Source: Carya illinoinensis
Lineage: Eukaryota; Streptophyta; Magnoliopsida; Fagales; Juglandaceae
Direction: 5' to 3'
Assembly: GCF_018687715.1 (NCBI RefSeq)
Contig: NC_056766.1
Location: forward strand, 28,837,433-28,901,432
Length of the DNA: 64,000 nucleotides
The notes beneath the pieces were generated by a model. It saw nothing but the letters and a program-made list of their open reading frames with translations, did not search any database and was not told the DNA's origin. A program made the position numbers and the translations under genes. This document shows positions 13,962 to 25,739 of this stretch, in pieces; position 1 is the stretch's first letter; the number at the start of each line of letters is the position of its first letter.

Positions 13962-16270
13962 TCATACATGGGACATGCCTAGATGAATGCCATTTTTAAG
14001 ACCTTGATGTAAGTTTAGTTGTCTATTATTAAAGTTGAAGAGTAATAGTAAAAACATACAATAGTCAGAGCAGTCTGTTTCTGAATTTGATTCAAGGTCT
14101 TCCTCATTTCCAAACAAGTGGTCATTAATGGAATCATCCTCTAATTTGTCACTATCACCATCATCATCAATAAAAGTATGTTTAGCATCACCAAGACATT
14201 CATGGTGTGGTATAGGTAACTCATTAACCATGTATGGTTCTTCATCCTCTTTATGCAATTGATTCACTAAGCCACTATCATTTCGATTCACTGAACTAAA
14301 AAGGTTGACATCATCCTCCTCTTGAAATGCATCACCATCAAAGGAATCCTCATAATTATCCTCAACTGTTGGGATGGGTGGAATATCGTACACATTCGTA
14401 TTGGTTATATTTTGTACCACTTGCCAATTTCCTGCCACACTCGAGTCTTTTATACTTGTCAGCATTGACATGTATGGGCAAAAGGCTCGTCCTTATACCA
14501 TGATCTATTTGTATTCACACTTGTCAAATGGTCACCTACACGTATCCCTCGGTTATGATCATTGATGTAATCCCACCAATTACATTTAAACAAGTATACA
14601 AGACGCCATCCCATGTAGGGTAATTCTACAATATCAGTCAACACAGTATATAACAAGAACCTTGTTATATATGGGCAAAAGGCTGTATATACACTATATA
14701 CACTGTATGGGCAAAAGGCTCGTCCTTCGACTGATGTACCCCATTAACAAGAACCTTGCTATTTTGAGTCCATCGATGTTGTTCGTGGTCCTTCATGTGG
14801 AACGTAATTCCATTCGTTATTCATCCATTATATGACCCAACCCATGGATCTGGTCTACATGCTAGAGCATAAACTTCATCACTAACTTCACTTAGATTCA
14901 ATGAGCGTAATTCACAAACCTATTGGCAGCATTGAGCCCAACAATTAGCTTAGAAATCACAATAAATAGCTTTTTTGGGCAGCAAAAAGGTGTTGGAATT
15001 GAGGTTCATAATGTGCAAACCTACATGGCTCTTGAGCCAGTTGGAAAATTCGATTTGGTGCCTACGATCAACATTGCTGGAGCCTTATTCTTTAGTCTTG
15101 ATATAGGGTTGACAGTAATATTTGTATAGACAATGGATAATATTGAATGAAAATACATTTGCAACTAGTATAAGTTTTCAAAATGACCAGCTTGATATTA
15201 GAATACTATACTTACTCTAGGTAGTGTTCAATCTCAAGACAATTGTTGAGCACATGCCACCAGGCCTTTGTAAAATGTGTTCAATCAATTATTTCAGTTC
15301 CAAGCGATCCCAAAGGATGAACCTTGTGTGAGAAAATAGACAAAGTTTCTACTCCATGGTCTTGAACAACATCAACATTTCGTTCTTGTTGATTAAATGT
15401 TGTCTCAATGTCATGGAGATACATCAAGCAAAATTTAAGTCACTCGACATGAATATAGGCCTATGCAATTGAGCCTTTTGGAATGGTTTTATTGTTTACA
15501 TAACGCTTGAATTTTCCTAAATACCTCTCAAAAGAATACATCTACCTTTATTGTACCGGTCTCACAAGCAATGACTCTTGTGGCAAATGAATGGCAAGAT
15601 GCACCATTATATCAAAGAAGGCATGTGGGAGTATCATTTACAGCTTACAAAGAATAATGGAGATGTCAGTTTGCAGTCGATGGAGAATATCAATCTTCAA
15701 TGTCAGTGTATAGAGCTCTTTGAAGAAAGTATTTAACTCCGTCAATGCTTGTCAAACTTCAACAGTAAAATATCCACCAATCACAACTGGGAGCAATCTT
15801 TGTATAAAAATATGACAATCATGACTTTTCGTACCTAGGATCTTAGCTTCACGTACATTAACACATTGGGAATATTTTAGGCAAATCCATCGGGAAACTT
15901 AACAATTGATAACCACTCACAAAAAAAGTATTTTCTCATGTTGGTTTAACATGTAAACATGCCAGCCTCATGGAATAACGATCACAATCTTGTTATAAAT
16001 GTAATTCTTTCCTTATGCCAAGATGGCCAAATCCCAACATGTGTTGGTTGTGTCCTTACCTTTTTTTTATCAATATTTATCAAAGTTCCTAAGATGCTAT
16101 TGCAAATGTTCTTCTCAATATGCATGACGTCAAAATTACATCTCAATTTCAATGATGACCAATAAGAAAGCTCAAAAAATATACTTTTTTTTTTTTTTAT
16201 CCAATTCAATTTAGTTGTTGTTCGTTTCCTCTCTTTGAAGTTTTACCAACTGTACATTTGTTAACTTAGA

Positions 16271-16593
16271 GCATGTTTGGGATTGAGTTTGAAAGCTTAA
16301 AAAGTGCTTTTAATTTTTTAAAAGCTTTTTTAAAGAAAAAATGATATATTTGGTAAATTTACAAATAGTACTTTTATCACGTAAAAAAGCTGAAAATCTA
16401 CTTTTTTTAAAAAAAATCAAATTGAAGCTTTTATCAAAAAACTCCTATAGATAACTATATATTTAAAAAAATTAATATAACTAACTTTTATCAAACAGTA
16501 AACAACTTTTGAAATATAGAACTTATTATTTAAGTTATAAGTTATAAACTCTAAAGCTATAAGCTATATTTCCCACCACAATCCTAAACATGC
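16271..16593. mobile_element. MITE inserted in the TNP2 remnant
   Basis: A 323-bp AT-rich element with inverted ends GCATGTTTGGGATTG and, from the other side, GCATGTTTAGGATTG (14 of 15 match). ACTTAG lies at 16264-16269, one base before the left end, and again at 16594-16599, directly after the right end, as a likely target duplication. Transposase coding sequence resumes on both sides. It has no coding capacity. The superfamily is uncertain; the ends suggest hAT-like. Confidence 0.7.
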
Positions 16594-16991
16594 ACTTAGT
16601 CAATTGTTCCAAAACAGTTTGTCCTGAAAACTGTGTAGGTGGGTCTCAAAGGGTCGGTTTACCATTAAAAGCACCCTTTCTAGATCTCCACCTATGCCCT
16701 GCAACAACAACCGATGATGACCCATGTAACAATGTTTTTGCCCATAGGTCAACCACAATGACTTTGTATCAACATTGCATGTAGGACATGCCATCTTTGC
16801 CTTTGTGCTCCACACAGAAAAATCAGCATAGGCTAGAATGTCATTGATGGTCCAAAGTAGTGCTACATGTAATTGAAACCAATGCTTTTCGGATGCATCG
16901 TAAGTATGCACACCGATTTTCCACAACTTTTTCAATTAGTCAATTAAAGGATGCAAGTAGATGTCGATATCGTTACCATGTGCTTTTGGGC

Positions 16992-17018
16992 TTGGATTTT
17001 TTTTTTTTTTTATAAGTA
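16992..17018. mobile_element. 27-bp poly-T micro-insertion with 9-bp direct repeats
   Basis: CTTTTGGGC occurs at 16983-16991 and 17019-17027 and flanks TTGGA, a T run and ATAAGTA. It looks like an extremely 5'-truncated retroposon tail inserted in the transposase remnant. Confidence 0.45.
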
Positions 17019-18285
17019 CTTTTGGGCCCATAATTAGCAGAGTTAGCATAAGTATGGATCTTTCATCTATAACCAAGGGGGTAAATTGTAAGGCACAAGT
17101 ATCACCGACCATATGCTATAAGGTTTACTCATATTGTTAAATGGGTTAAAACCATCACTCGCTAAACCAAACCTCACATTATGAGAATCAAGTGTGAACC
17201 TCAGATTTTGCGCATCAAAATATTTCCATACCTTCGAATCTGCAGGGTGCCACATGACATTAGCATCATTGACTCGTTCATTTGCATGCCATCTCATTGC
17301 ATCCACAATCTTCTTTGAGACAAATAGTCTTTGCAATCTTAGCTTCAAAGGAAAATATCTCAACACTTTTTGTGGAACTTTCTTATGCTTATTAGTGCTT
17401 GACACCCACCTAGGAGTATTGTAGATAGGGCACTTATCATTGTTAGAATGTTCTTTCCAAAACAATACACAATCATTCAAGCAAGTATCTATCTTGGTGT
17501 AATTAAACCCAATGCCACGTTCCAACCGACGTGCCTCATTGTATGAATCTGGGAGAAAAGCATTAGAAAATAGAGATTTCAAGAGCTTGAGAACCATGTT
17601 GAATGATTTTACACTCCAACCACCAACTGTCTTGATATGAAGCAACTTTACGATAAATGTTAGCTTGGAAAACTTAGTATGGATAAAGTGCATGTCATGC
17701 ATCTTCTAACAATTCAGTCCAATTTGTTTTTCCTGTACAATACCCTTTTGTCTCCCCATAAGTAGGTTTAGAATGATCCATAATCACCCTAACCCTCATA
17801 TCATCCACCATGTCATCCATATCATCAATATAGTCACTAGAGATGGTCGCAAATTCACCATCATTTGAGGAACTGAGAACGAAAGGCTCATCCTCGTTGA
17901 GAAATATCCAAGTCTTAAAGAAGAATCAATCTCCGCAATAAACAAATGATCCTTGACCACATTTATTGGCCGGAAGAACATATTGCAACATCTGCGACAT
18001 GGACACCTAATATCATTACCTCCATGTGCATGGGCACGAGCCATAGTAATAAAATGGTTAATGCATATTTGTTGTTCCCAAATCTATTTTCAATATGCAT
18101 CCACATCTTATCCATCTGAACATTGATGCCATAAAAGGTGTAAATTTGGTCTTTATTTGATAAGAAGAAAAATTTCAAAACAAACACCATGAGGAAATAT
18201 GTACTTTGATAAGGAAACAAATCTAGCAAGCATGCTTATACACACCCTAATTCTCTAACATGCAATGAATCATTTCTGCCATAAA

Positions 18286-18304
18286 ACTTTTTTATTTGAT
18301 AAGT
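18286..18304. mobile_element. 19-bp insertion with 14-bp target duplication
   Basis: ATTTCTGCCATAAA is present at 18272-18285 and again at 18305-18318. Between them lies ACTTTTTTATTTGATAAGT. The ending TGATAAGT after a T-rich tract recurs at other T-tracts in this window (near 17014 as ATAAGTA, near 63784 as TGATAAGTA). This suggests the 3' tail of a LINE or SINE family. Confidence 0.55.
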
Positions 18305-18482
18305 ATTTCTGCCATAAACTTTAGTGACTCCACTCTCATTCCCAAGACTGAAGGCTATTCCTTTCACACCTATTTTAAATGCTATTATGCATTTTGTTCT
18401 TAATAGATAAGTAATACACACACGAATCTGTTGAAGGCTTGCTAGCTGGACAGAGTGGAAGGTTTTTTATAATATGTCTACG

Positions 18483-18644
18483 GACAAGAAGTCTCGCTAA
18501 AATTCTTTAATATCGAAGTTGTTTATGATGGAACCTTGTTTAAGCAGATGGAGAAGAAAGATAGACAAGAAGTCTCGCTAAAATTCTTTAATATCGAAGT
18601 TGTTTATGATGGAACCTTGTTTAAGTAGATGGAGAAGAAAGATA
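18483..18644. repeat. 81-bp perfect-length tandem duplication
   Basis: Two adjacent 81-bp units (18483-18563 and 18564-18644), both starting GACAAGAAGTCTCGC. By eye they differ at one base (TAAGCAG versus TAAGTAG). The high identity implies a recent local duplication. Confidence 0.9.
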
Positions 18645-21600
18645 AATGGTCATATAGAATGTGTAATTAACTAAAGAGTGTAGACCCTTTATAACAAAAT
18701 GATAGATAATTGTTGCTTATTGGGAGGATTCGTAATGTAGCATGATTGTTATATTGATTTATTTTTTTAGTCTTGTGAGCAGTTTTATAAGAAACTGCTG
18801 GTTGGTTCATTGCTTGTGTGATAATTAATACTAACAAATGAGTGTAGGTGGTATAGTTTGAGAAAAAGTTCTTGCTCTTTATAATAATTTCAACGAGTTC
18901 CAATTATACTATTAATTAATTCTATAGTTTTACTTTCACTTGGTTTAGAGGATTCCCTAAATCACAATTAAAGAGTCCTACCAAGATGGAGATCTCGACC
19001 ATATTTATTGCTTAGTAGTAATTATTATTATCTACAAATATTCAATGTCCGATGATGATCACGTGATCATGTGATGTGTTCCTAAAAAGTAAAATCATTT
19101 TTTAAAAATCTGAAACAACTTGATTCATGCATGGCATTGGAGTACATTTGAAAGTAGAGTACATACAATGGTACTTCTAAAGTCATATTAAGAACCCAAA
19201 AAACACATAAGAAATCAGTTCATCCAACCAATATTTAAAGCCCAATTCAATCCCAGGAGCTCTCTTTTTCTTTCCAATGAGAGCAAGAAAACAATAATGC
19301 AGGCTTAAAAAAAAAATGGTAAGTAACATGTATTTGAAAGCTGTTTGGAATGAGTGGTGGCCTTTTAGCTATTCAATGCACAAGGCTTAGAAGAGTTTCC
19401 GGTGAAGCCTGCCAAATGTCAAAGTAGCTTTTTTTTTTTTTTTTGCAATTTCAGTAGATGTACTCTTATTCATTTATTTGAAGTAGAAATGGGAAACTTC
19501 ATATTTGGAAGTCATGCAAGATTTATGGGGTTGAAGGCAATGGAGCAAAGCCACTGGAAAGTTCTCATTGAGCTAAACTTCTTAAGCAAATAAAACAATC
19601 AGAGCCTTAGGTTAATGTGGTCCCTAAAAAAGCAAACACACTAAATCCCCAACCCAATTATATCATTGTAGAAATGTAAGAGTCTCACTCAACTTTTGAG
19701 TATTAGATTGATTTGTTGTGTTTGAAATCGACAACCCAACTCCAAATTTTTAGTGTTCTGGTTTCTTTAACAGCTAACTCACACATGGTCTAAAAATTCC
19801 TAACCTAAGGGAAAGATGAAGAAAATTGTATAGGAATTAAGTCCAACGAGGCTAGTACTATCACTTGGTATTAAATTTAAGTTTTTCTCTTCCTGGGTCT
19901 ATTATATATATATAACGTCAATTATATATAATACAAGTTAATTTTTTGGAAGAATTCGAAGGAAAAAATATGGGATTAGAAGTCTGCAAACTAAGGATCA
20001 CATATATAGCAGGCTCACTAATAGATATTTTTTTGAGCTTTGAAGCTCTCTTTGACAAATATTTCATAAATTAAGTTGACTTTTGATCAGTAGACAATCT
20101 CATGACAAAGTAATTGAATAACAGCAAGATCAAGTTCTATCTATTTCTACATCAAACATATGATAGATTTGGAGTGAGTTTCATTAGATCTTATAAGAGT
20201 TTATATATATATATATATATATTAAATTATGATGTCTGCATGATGAGATCAACTAAAACTCAGTGAAGTAGTACTTAAGCCTTAATTTCTTCATAAACTT
20301 GTAAGAGGATTCTAATCAAGTATTAAGAGAAGGTCTTGATCTCACATATATATGAGAACTAATTACTGCCAATTCAATTATTTTCTTCCCCACCAAACAT
20401 ACATAAATATATATATAAAAATATTTCCTAATATGTAATACTTTTCTAGTTACCAACATTAATTTTTTCCATGTATAATGCCTAATATATATGGCATCAA
20501 AATGCTTCCTCCCCCAATTATTTGTTGGGAAAGTTGATAGAAATTTGAAGCAATCATGCACATACTAATTAAGTACGATTAATTTAGAGGGATAATGCAA
20601 TTTGTTATCTATTAAGTATTTTCTTATTACATAATACACAGTAACATACAGTAGATCCTCGAGACTGATCTGTACTTGATTTACGCATAACACCATACTA
20701 GTTGGAAATGGTGAATAATTGCCTGTGGACCCATCAAATAAACAACTTTGAAAAATTAGCATAATGACAAAGTTCAAAAATTTGTCAAATTTCTTGCTTT
20801 TTTTTTTTTCTTTTGCCAATTAACCTTATAAACTTGGTCATTACCTGAAAACTCAACCAACTAATTATATTACTATGTCGATTAGTTGGTATCTTCTTAG
20901 TATGATTAGTTTAAAAATATAGATTTTTTCCTTTTGGCCAAAGACATTAACTATGTGGGTGTGGGTGTTTTCTTATTCACCAAAGTTTTGACAAGTGTGA
21001 GCAAGGTTATTTTCACTCGTGTTAATAAACTCCTAAAAATCCAACTTCAGCAACAAAGTTTTTGGCAATTGCTATGAGCTACCAAACGAGAAACCCTAAT
21101 TTTAGGGATAATTTCTAAAACATATTGGGCCGGGTCTGGGCCTAAGCATTCGGGCCTTATCTTAATTGTTGTCGGTCTTAGTTCCGTTGCTTTGAGTCTC
21201 TTATTTTAACCGTTTTGAATCTAGGTGTTAATTCCAGAAGGAACCTCGCTAGCCATGTTATTTGGCTGTTCCAGTTTGTATTCTCATGGGCCACGTTTAT
21301 TTAGTTATCTATTATTTAGTCCCTATTTTGAGTTCGTATGTTAGTGGGTCAGTTAAGTTCCTGCAGTCAGTTTGTTATTTGACTAAATCTATGTAAAGCT
21401 CTATTTATATGGCCTGTTATCAATGCATGAGGTATCAATTTCCAGAAATATTGAATCTACATAGTTGGAGGCCAGGCACCTTGAATTGCCTAAAGAAATT
21501 CTCTATTATTCAAATACAAAAGTTACAACAAGCATAACAACAATATATCTATGCAATGAACCCTGGACTATTGTTTTGCACTTATTCAGAACAATTGAGG

Positions 21601-22092
21601 AAAATGAAAGTCACTAAATCTTGAAAATGTGGATACTCATCTCGATGGGTAGGAGCCCAGATCAATGTCACCCTACTCAAAATGCACAAATAAATCTAAT
21701 TAAAAGAAATTTGTGATTATTGCCCAAACAAACCGAGCAAAATTAACCCAATCTTCAAAATCAAGGCTGTGGTTTTAAATGTTACATTCTTGCTGGTATA
21801 TGATCTGTCCAGAAGCACTGAGGACCTGCTGGAAATGGAGATGTTGGGTTTTTCACAGGATGGAAAGGGTAAGAGGCATGCGGGAGATAGGGAGAAGTGT
21901 GATTGTCGGAAAGAGGCACGGTGGGAAAGCTGTATAGCTCGATTGGGAAGGTTGAGGAAAGAATCTGGAAACAAAGTTGCAGGAAGGAAAACAGCTGTGA
22001 GATATACTAGTGTGCGGAAAAGGAAAAAATGCACTTTAACCATATTACTGAAATTATAGCATTTCCTACAAAATGTTCGAGTAATGTAAGTT
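18645..22092. other. No gene recognised; possible LTR debris at 21.12-21.48 kb
   Basis: AT-rich, with scattered short ORFs and no domain I recognise. A (TA)n tract is near 20204-20222. The block 21120-21480 is less AT-rich and contains CTCTATTTATATGGCC and a short-leader-like end, as in a decayed plant LTR, but lacks clear termini. 21769-22059 has a 96-codon Lys/Arg-rich ORF that I consider fortuitous. Confidence 0.4.
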
Positions 22093-22634
22093 AATGTCAC
22101 CAACTAACTTGGTTAGGAATGGATGCATATGTCACTGTAAAAAAAAAAAGATTATCTGTAAATTTTTTGTGATGATCTGAATTTTGTGAGAAAAAGTCTT
22201 TAATTTTCACAAATTATAACTCGTGACAAATAAAATGGACCAATATAAATATTTGCGGTGAAATGTTACCGACAACATAAATTTTATAGCTAAATGTAAT
22301 TATTTGTCACCAAATAGTATTCATGAGAAAAATTTCTACTCCAAAAACCACTATTTGTTGTAGTGAGTTGATGTCACCAACCAATTTTGTCACAAAAAGA
22401 TGCATGTCACTGCAAAAAAATATTACCTACAAACTTTTTTTGATAATCTGAATTTGCAAGAAAAAGTCATTAGTTTTCACAAACTATAACTCATGACAAA
22501 TAAAATGGTCCAATATAAATAATTGTTTTGAAAATTTATTGACAACATTCAATTGTGAGAAAATGTAATAATTTGTTATGAAATAGTAATTGCAGGAAAA
22601 ACTTCTGTCCCAAAAACCACTATTTGTAGTAGTG
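22093..22634. repeat. Two tandem CACTA right ends (about 270 bp each)
   Basis: Two diverged direct copies, about 22093-22365 and 22368-22634. Each begins ATGTCACCAAC, contains CATGACAAATAAAATGG-like sequence, and ends CCACTATTTGT(T/A)GTAGTG. The ends are inverted copies of the terminus at 1062. The first copy's last 22 nt match it at 21 positions. Two right ends in tandem suggest nested insertion or an unequal duplication. Confidence 0.75.
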
Positions 22635-22974
22635 TAGGCTAGTGTGTAGATGGTAAACTTCTGATCGATGTTTTGTATATAAGCAAATTAATGTTTGTTG
22701 GAGACACGTTATGTTGAATCTACACTACACATGCATGTGATGGACTTCCGGATCGGATCGCACGAGTCCAACATCCACTACAACACAATTTATCTTTTGT
22801 GACATAAGAAACTGTCACAAAAAATAACCAAAATGTCACTAAAGACATTTGGTGAACCATCACCACGACCGTCACCTAAAGTGCATAACAGAAAACAATT
22901 TATGACGATTTACTGCTCAACTGTCATAAAAATATTTTTAGTGACGGTTGGAGATGTTTCATTTGGTGTAACAT

Positions 22975-23420
22975 TCGAACGTGCCATTTTTTGTGACGGT
23001 TGAAATTTTTCTCAGAAAGTAACATTCAAATGTCCAACCGAATGTTCGAACGTCAACCTGACTGATTGACATTAGAACGACAAAAGTTGATGTTTGTTGG
23101 TTATAGTTCGAACGTATCATATTTATATTTGAACGTTAACTCCATTATACGCTCTAGTGTCTGTTTGAACATTAACGGACCAATGTTTGAACGTAATAGG
23201 TATAATGTTCGGATGTTAGTTCGAATGTTAAAGGACAAGCGTTCGAACACAACTAGTACATGCAAAGGTTTGTTCAAACGTTAATCGTTTTAACATTCGA
23301 ACATTTTGTTTGTTTGAGAGTGAGTACGTTCAAACGTTATGTTATAATTTTGTGTAATTACGTTCGAATATTGGTAGTGTGATCCAATGTTTGAACGTTT
23401 CTTTTTACATTCGAACGTAC
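22975..23420. repeat. Subterminal array of TTCGAACGT-like motifs
   Basis: About fifteen copies, on both strands, of a self-complementary core TTCGAA or variants (GTTCGAACGT, GTTTGAACGT, GTTCAAACGT, CATTCGAACAT) in about 450 bp. In CACTA elements such arrays are bound by the element-encoded DNA-binding protein. A related array occurs at 30760-31190. Confidence 0.75.
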
Positions 23421-23569
23421 ATATCAGAAATACTAATTTCATAAAATTAAAAAACATACAAATTATAACATATTACGCCATCAATTTAACAACTATCAAT
23501 GTCTTATAGATTTGTAAAATTAGATATTAAAAGTTATATACAATGATAAAATTTATTTCTTTTTTTTTC

Positions 23570-24960
23570 CTCACCCAACACGTTGCTGCTGCAGTAATAT
23601 AACATGCCCCATCTACACCATCATCTCCCGCTACACTTATTCTTGGTTTCACTGCACATTCTTTCCTCATGATCTCTCTGTTGCTACTGCAAACACATCT
23701 CTAAATCAGACTGAAGCTCCAAGACAGACCCCAACTCTTGCTGTCTTGACCTCATATACTCATTTTCTAGAAGCTGACTGCATTTCCATTATTTTTTCCT
23801 ACAATGAGAAAGAAAACACATAATAAGTCATGTATTAAAAAAATACAAATAAAAAATAAATTATTTATATGTTGCATAATTTATTTAACAAAAGTAACAC
23901 TGCTTACATAATTATCTACAGTAGTAGGATCCATCCACTCACTACGCTCATTAGTATAAGCAGCAGCATAGACACAAATGAGGAAAAAAATTTCAGGATC
24001 ATCACATTTCTAACAAAGCCACGTTAGCAATTTTTAAAGATAATGTTAGTACTTAAATAAAAGAATATCAAAAAAATAAATGAATTTCTATAAGTTATTA
24101 ATTACCATTTTCTCAGCAAAATAGTAAAATGATTTTGAATCGGCACTATGGTGGACAGTCAAAGCGGATCTATTATATGCATTTGTAGAACTTAAGTGCT
24201 ACAAAATTAATTAACAATGTTAATTGTAATATATATACATATAATATATAGAATGAATATAAATGTAAATAATTAAATGATTTAAATCTATAATACTTAA
24301 TAATTTGGACTTGCGAAAAGATCATAACACTTTCTCCAATCATCTAACTTTATCTTCTGGAAACGGGACTGCATAGACTCTTCCAACATCTCAAATTCCT
24401 TGAAGTGGTTATGATATTGTCCCTTGTGACGTCGGAATAGTGAAGCCATTAACTCATTTACAATTCTCAAATATTCGCTATGGCTAAAATCGAAATCGAA
24501 TTCATCATAATAAGTGTTACATTAAAAATATGATATACTAATTTAGGTGGAAAAAAATATACTCTCAAAATAAACTCACCAATACATGACTCTGAATGTG
24601 CTCCTTAATCTCAATCCGAACATCTCGCCATGATCGCACATAAAATAGAGTATAAGCTCGGACTACTGTGACAATATAGGAGGAAAGCGTTGCTGCACTA
24701 TCATCCACTCCCCCAATAGAGTTATCAGGAATGGCGACCTTGATTTTTCCGTACCTTCTATTTTTCTCAAAGATATGCCACATATATAGCCATGACTGCG
24801 ATGAGTGAATGCATCAACTAATAGATAATAGTATAATTATAGTTATATAGTTATTGAGAGTATTAAAATATAATTAATTATTAATGATATTTCCTTACTG
24901 GTAGGTGTTGACTGGATGTGTGTCTCTTGCATGTTAACTTTTTCAGGAGCGGATTCCTCA
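23570..24960 (-). pseudogene. Ptta/En-Spm accessory gene, partly preserved
   Basis: From right to left: KIKVAIPDNSIGGVDDSAATLSS and VRSWRDVRIEIKEHIQSHVL (24783-24590), followed by a plausible GTGAGT donor. Next comes NELMASLFRRHKGQYHNHFKEF (about 24440) and DDWRKCYDLFASPNY (about 24310), then TNAYNRSALTVHHSADSKSF (about 24160), EWVDPTTVDN (about 23930), and a Gln/Glu-rich coiled-coil tail (23590-23800). This is the complete order of a plant Ptta/En-Spm protein with intron-like gaps. I saw few stops inside the conserved blocks, so it may be a multi-exon gene decayed only lightly. No certain start codon was found, hence the cautious label. Confidence 0.6.
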
Positions 24961-24966
24961 TGTAGG

Positions 24967-24990
24967 AAGTCCTAAACGGGTTTAGGACTT
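24967..24990. repeat. Perfect 11-bp inverted repeat, 2-nt loop
   Basis: AAGTCCTAAAC, then GG, then GTTTAGGACTT. It lies upstream of the minus-strand accessory gene and could be a cruciform or protein-binding site. Function unknown. Confidence 0.8.
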
Positions 24991-25030
24991 AGCAAATGAG
25001 GCACATTTCTTCGTTATTATTTTGGCGGCA

Positions 25031-25420
25031 TCATTGAAAATGATTAATATGATAAATAAAATTAATTAGAAAAAATTATGAAAATTATAATATTTAATTT
25101 TTTTAATTATTAATTTATTTTATTTTATCATATTTTAATTATTAATTATTAGTTTATTTTATTTTATTACATTTTGTTATTTAATTTAAAGAAATTTGTA
25201 GAAGTTTGTGGATGTAAAAAAATAAAAAATAATTATTAGAGAGTGTTATAAAAATAATAATAAAATAAGATTTGCTATATGTATAGTATAGACCAAATTT
25301 AAGTTTTTCTTTACCGATACTATAGCTAAAAGCTACAAATTTTAATAATAGATAATCCATTACAGTTGTATTTTATATCTAATAGTCAAAAAGTATAATA
25401 AATTTTAAAAATGGCTAATC
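25031..25420. other. No gene; very AT-rich
   Basis: Long runs of TTTATTTTATTT-like sequence without coding signal or recognisable element ends. Confidence 0.6.
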
Positions 25421-25655
25421 CAGTGAGAATGTTTTTAGAGATGTTAAAACTCTTTTAAAACTAGTCCATAAGTTGTCTGTTAGGCATGTTCCTAGGGACA
25501 TAAACAATGTCGCACATTGTCTAGCCAAGAATGCATTACTTCTCTCCGTGGAGTGTATTCTTCCTTATATTCGTTCTTTGATTTGATGCTTACTAATGAT
25601 CAGACTTTACATTAAAAAATAAATAAATAAAAGGAAAAAAAAATAGAAAATGTTG
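25421..25655 (+). pseudogene. LINE 3' end with RNase H C-terminus
   Basis: The plus strand encodes LLKLVHKLSVRHVPRDINNV, then AHCLAKNAL, the C-terminal end of the RNase H-like (RVT_3) domain of plant L1-type retrotransposons. The His-Val-Pro-Arg and Asn-x-x-Ala-His pattern is diagnostic. The stop codon is followed by an A-rich tail (25614-25648). Everything 5' is missing, as in typical 5'-truncated insertions. Confidence 0.7.
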
Positions 25656-25739
25656 TTACGGGCAGATGTTCCAAAGAGAGAGGTGCTACTATATTTAACT
25701 CTAGGTTCTTTTAGTTTTATAGATTTTGGTAACGTTCTG

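Larger units (their letters stand above)
13962..18130 (-). pseudogene. CACTA TNP2-like transposase, degenerate
   Basis: Domains on the minus strand in the normal order of plant TNP2 proteins: (1) Transpos_assoc N-terminus starting MDKMWMHIENRFGN near 18126, continuing in another frame as IRCPCRRCCNMFF; (2) transposase core at 17067-17702 with HIKTVGGWSVKSF, CLNDCVLFWKEH and GLASDGFNPF; (3) more core at 16600-16935 and 15982-16209, the latter with DVMHIEKNICNSILGT; (4) a DUF4218-like stretch at about 15.2-15.96 kb; (5) DUF4216 at 14459-14656 (LFKCNWWDY, GIRVGDH); (6) an acidic tail at 13962-14471 with WQVVQNI and VYDIPP. TNP2 binds the termini and catalyses excision. Frameshifts, stops, a MITE and a poly-T scrap make it non-functional. 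Confidence 0.85.
1062..22365 (-). mobile_element. Nested, degenerate CACTA (En/Spm) element, inferred extent
   Basis: Seen: inverted 22-nt termini at 1062 and 22365 (21/22 identical), with two minus-strand CACTA-type coding regions between them in the expected order, TNP2-like transposase at 18.1-14.0 kb and Ptta/En-Spm accessory gene at 5.1-3.4 kb. Harbinger remnants, a MITE and micro-insertions interrupt it. Inferred: these are the two ends of one roughly 21-kb element read on the minus strand. Against this, the three-base target duplication does not match, and a second right-type terminus lies at 22634, so it could instead be several related copies. Confidence 0.4.
22776..25030 (-). mobile_element. 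Second CACTA-type element fragment
   Basis: It starts CACTACAACACAATT at 22776, followed by GTGAC-rich sequence, a dense array of TTCGAACGT-like motifs (22975-23420), and then a minus-strand Ptta/En-Spm gene. That is the normal arrangement terminus, subterminal repeats, 3' end of accessory gene. I could not find the opposite terminus, so the right limit is where the coding signal fades. It belongs to a different family from the 1062 element because the subterminal motifs differ. Confidence 0.6.

Noticed and set aside
21717..22103. Overlapping ORFs of 128 and 96 codons on opposite strands
   Set aside because: Complementary frames open together without domain evidence; adjacent to CACTA terminal sequence.
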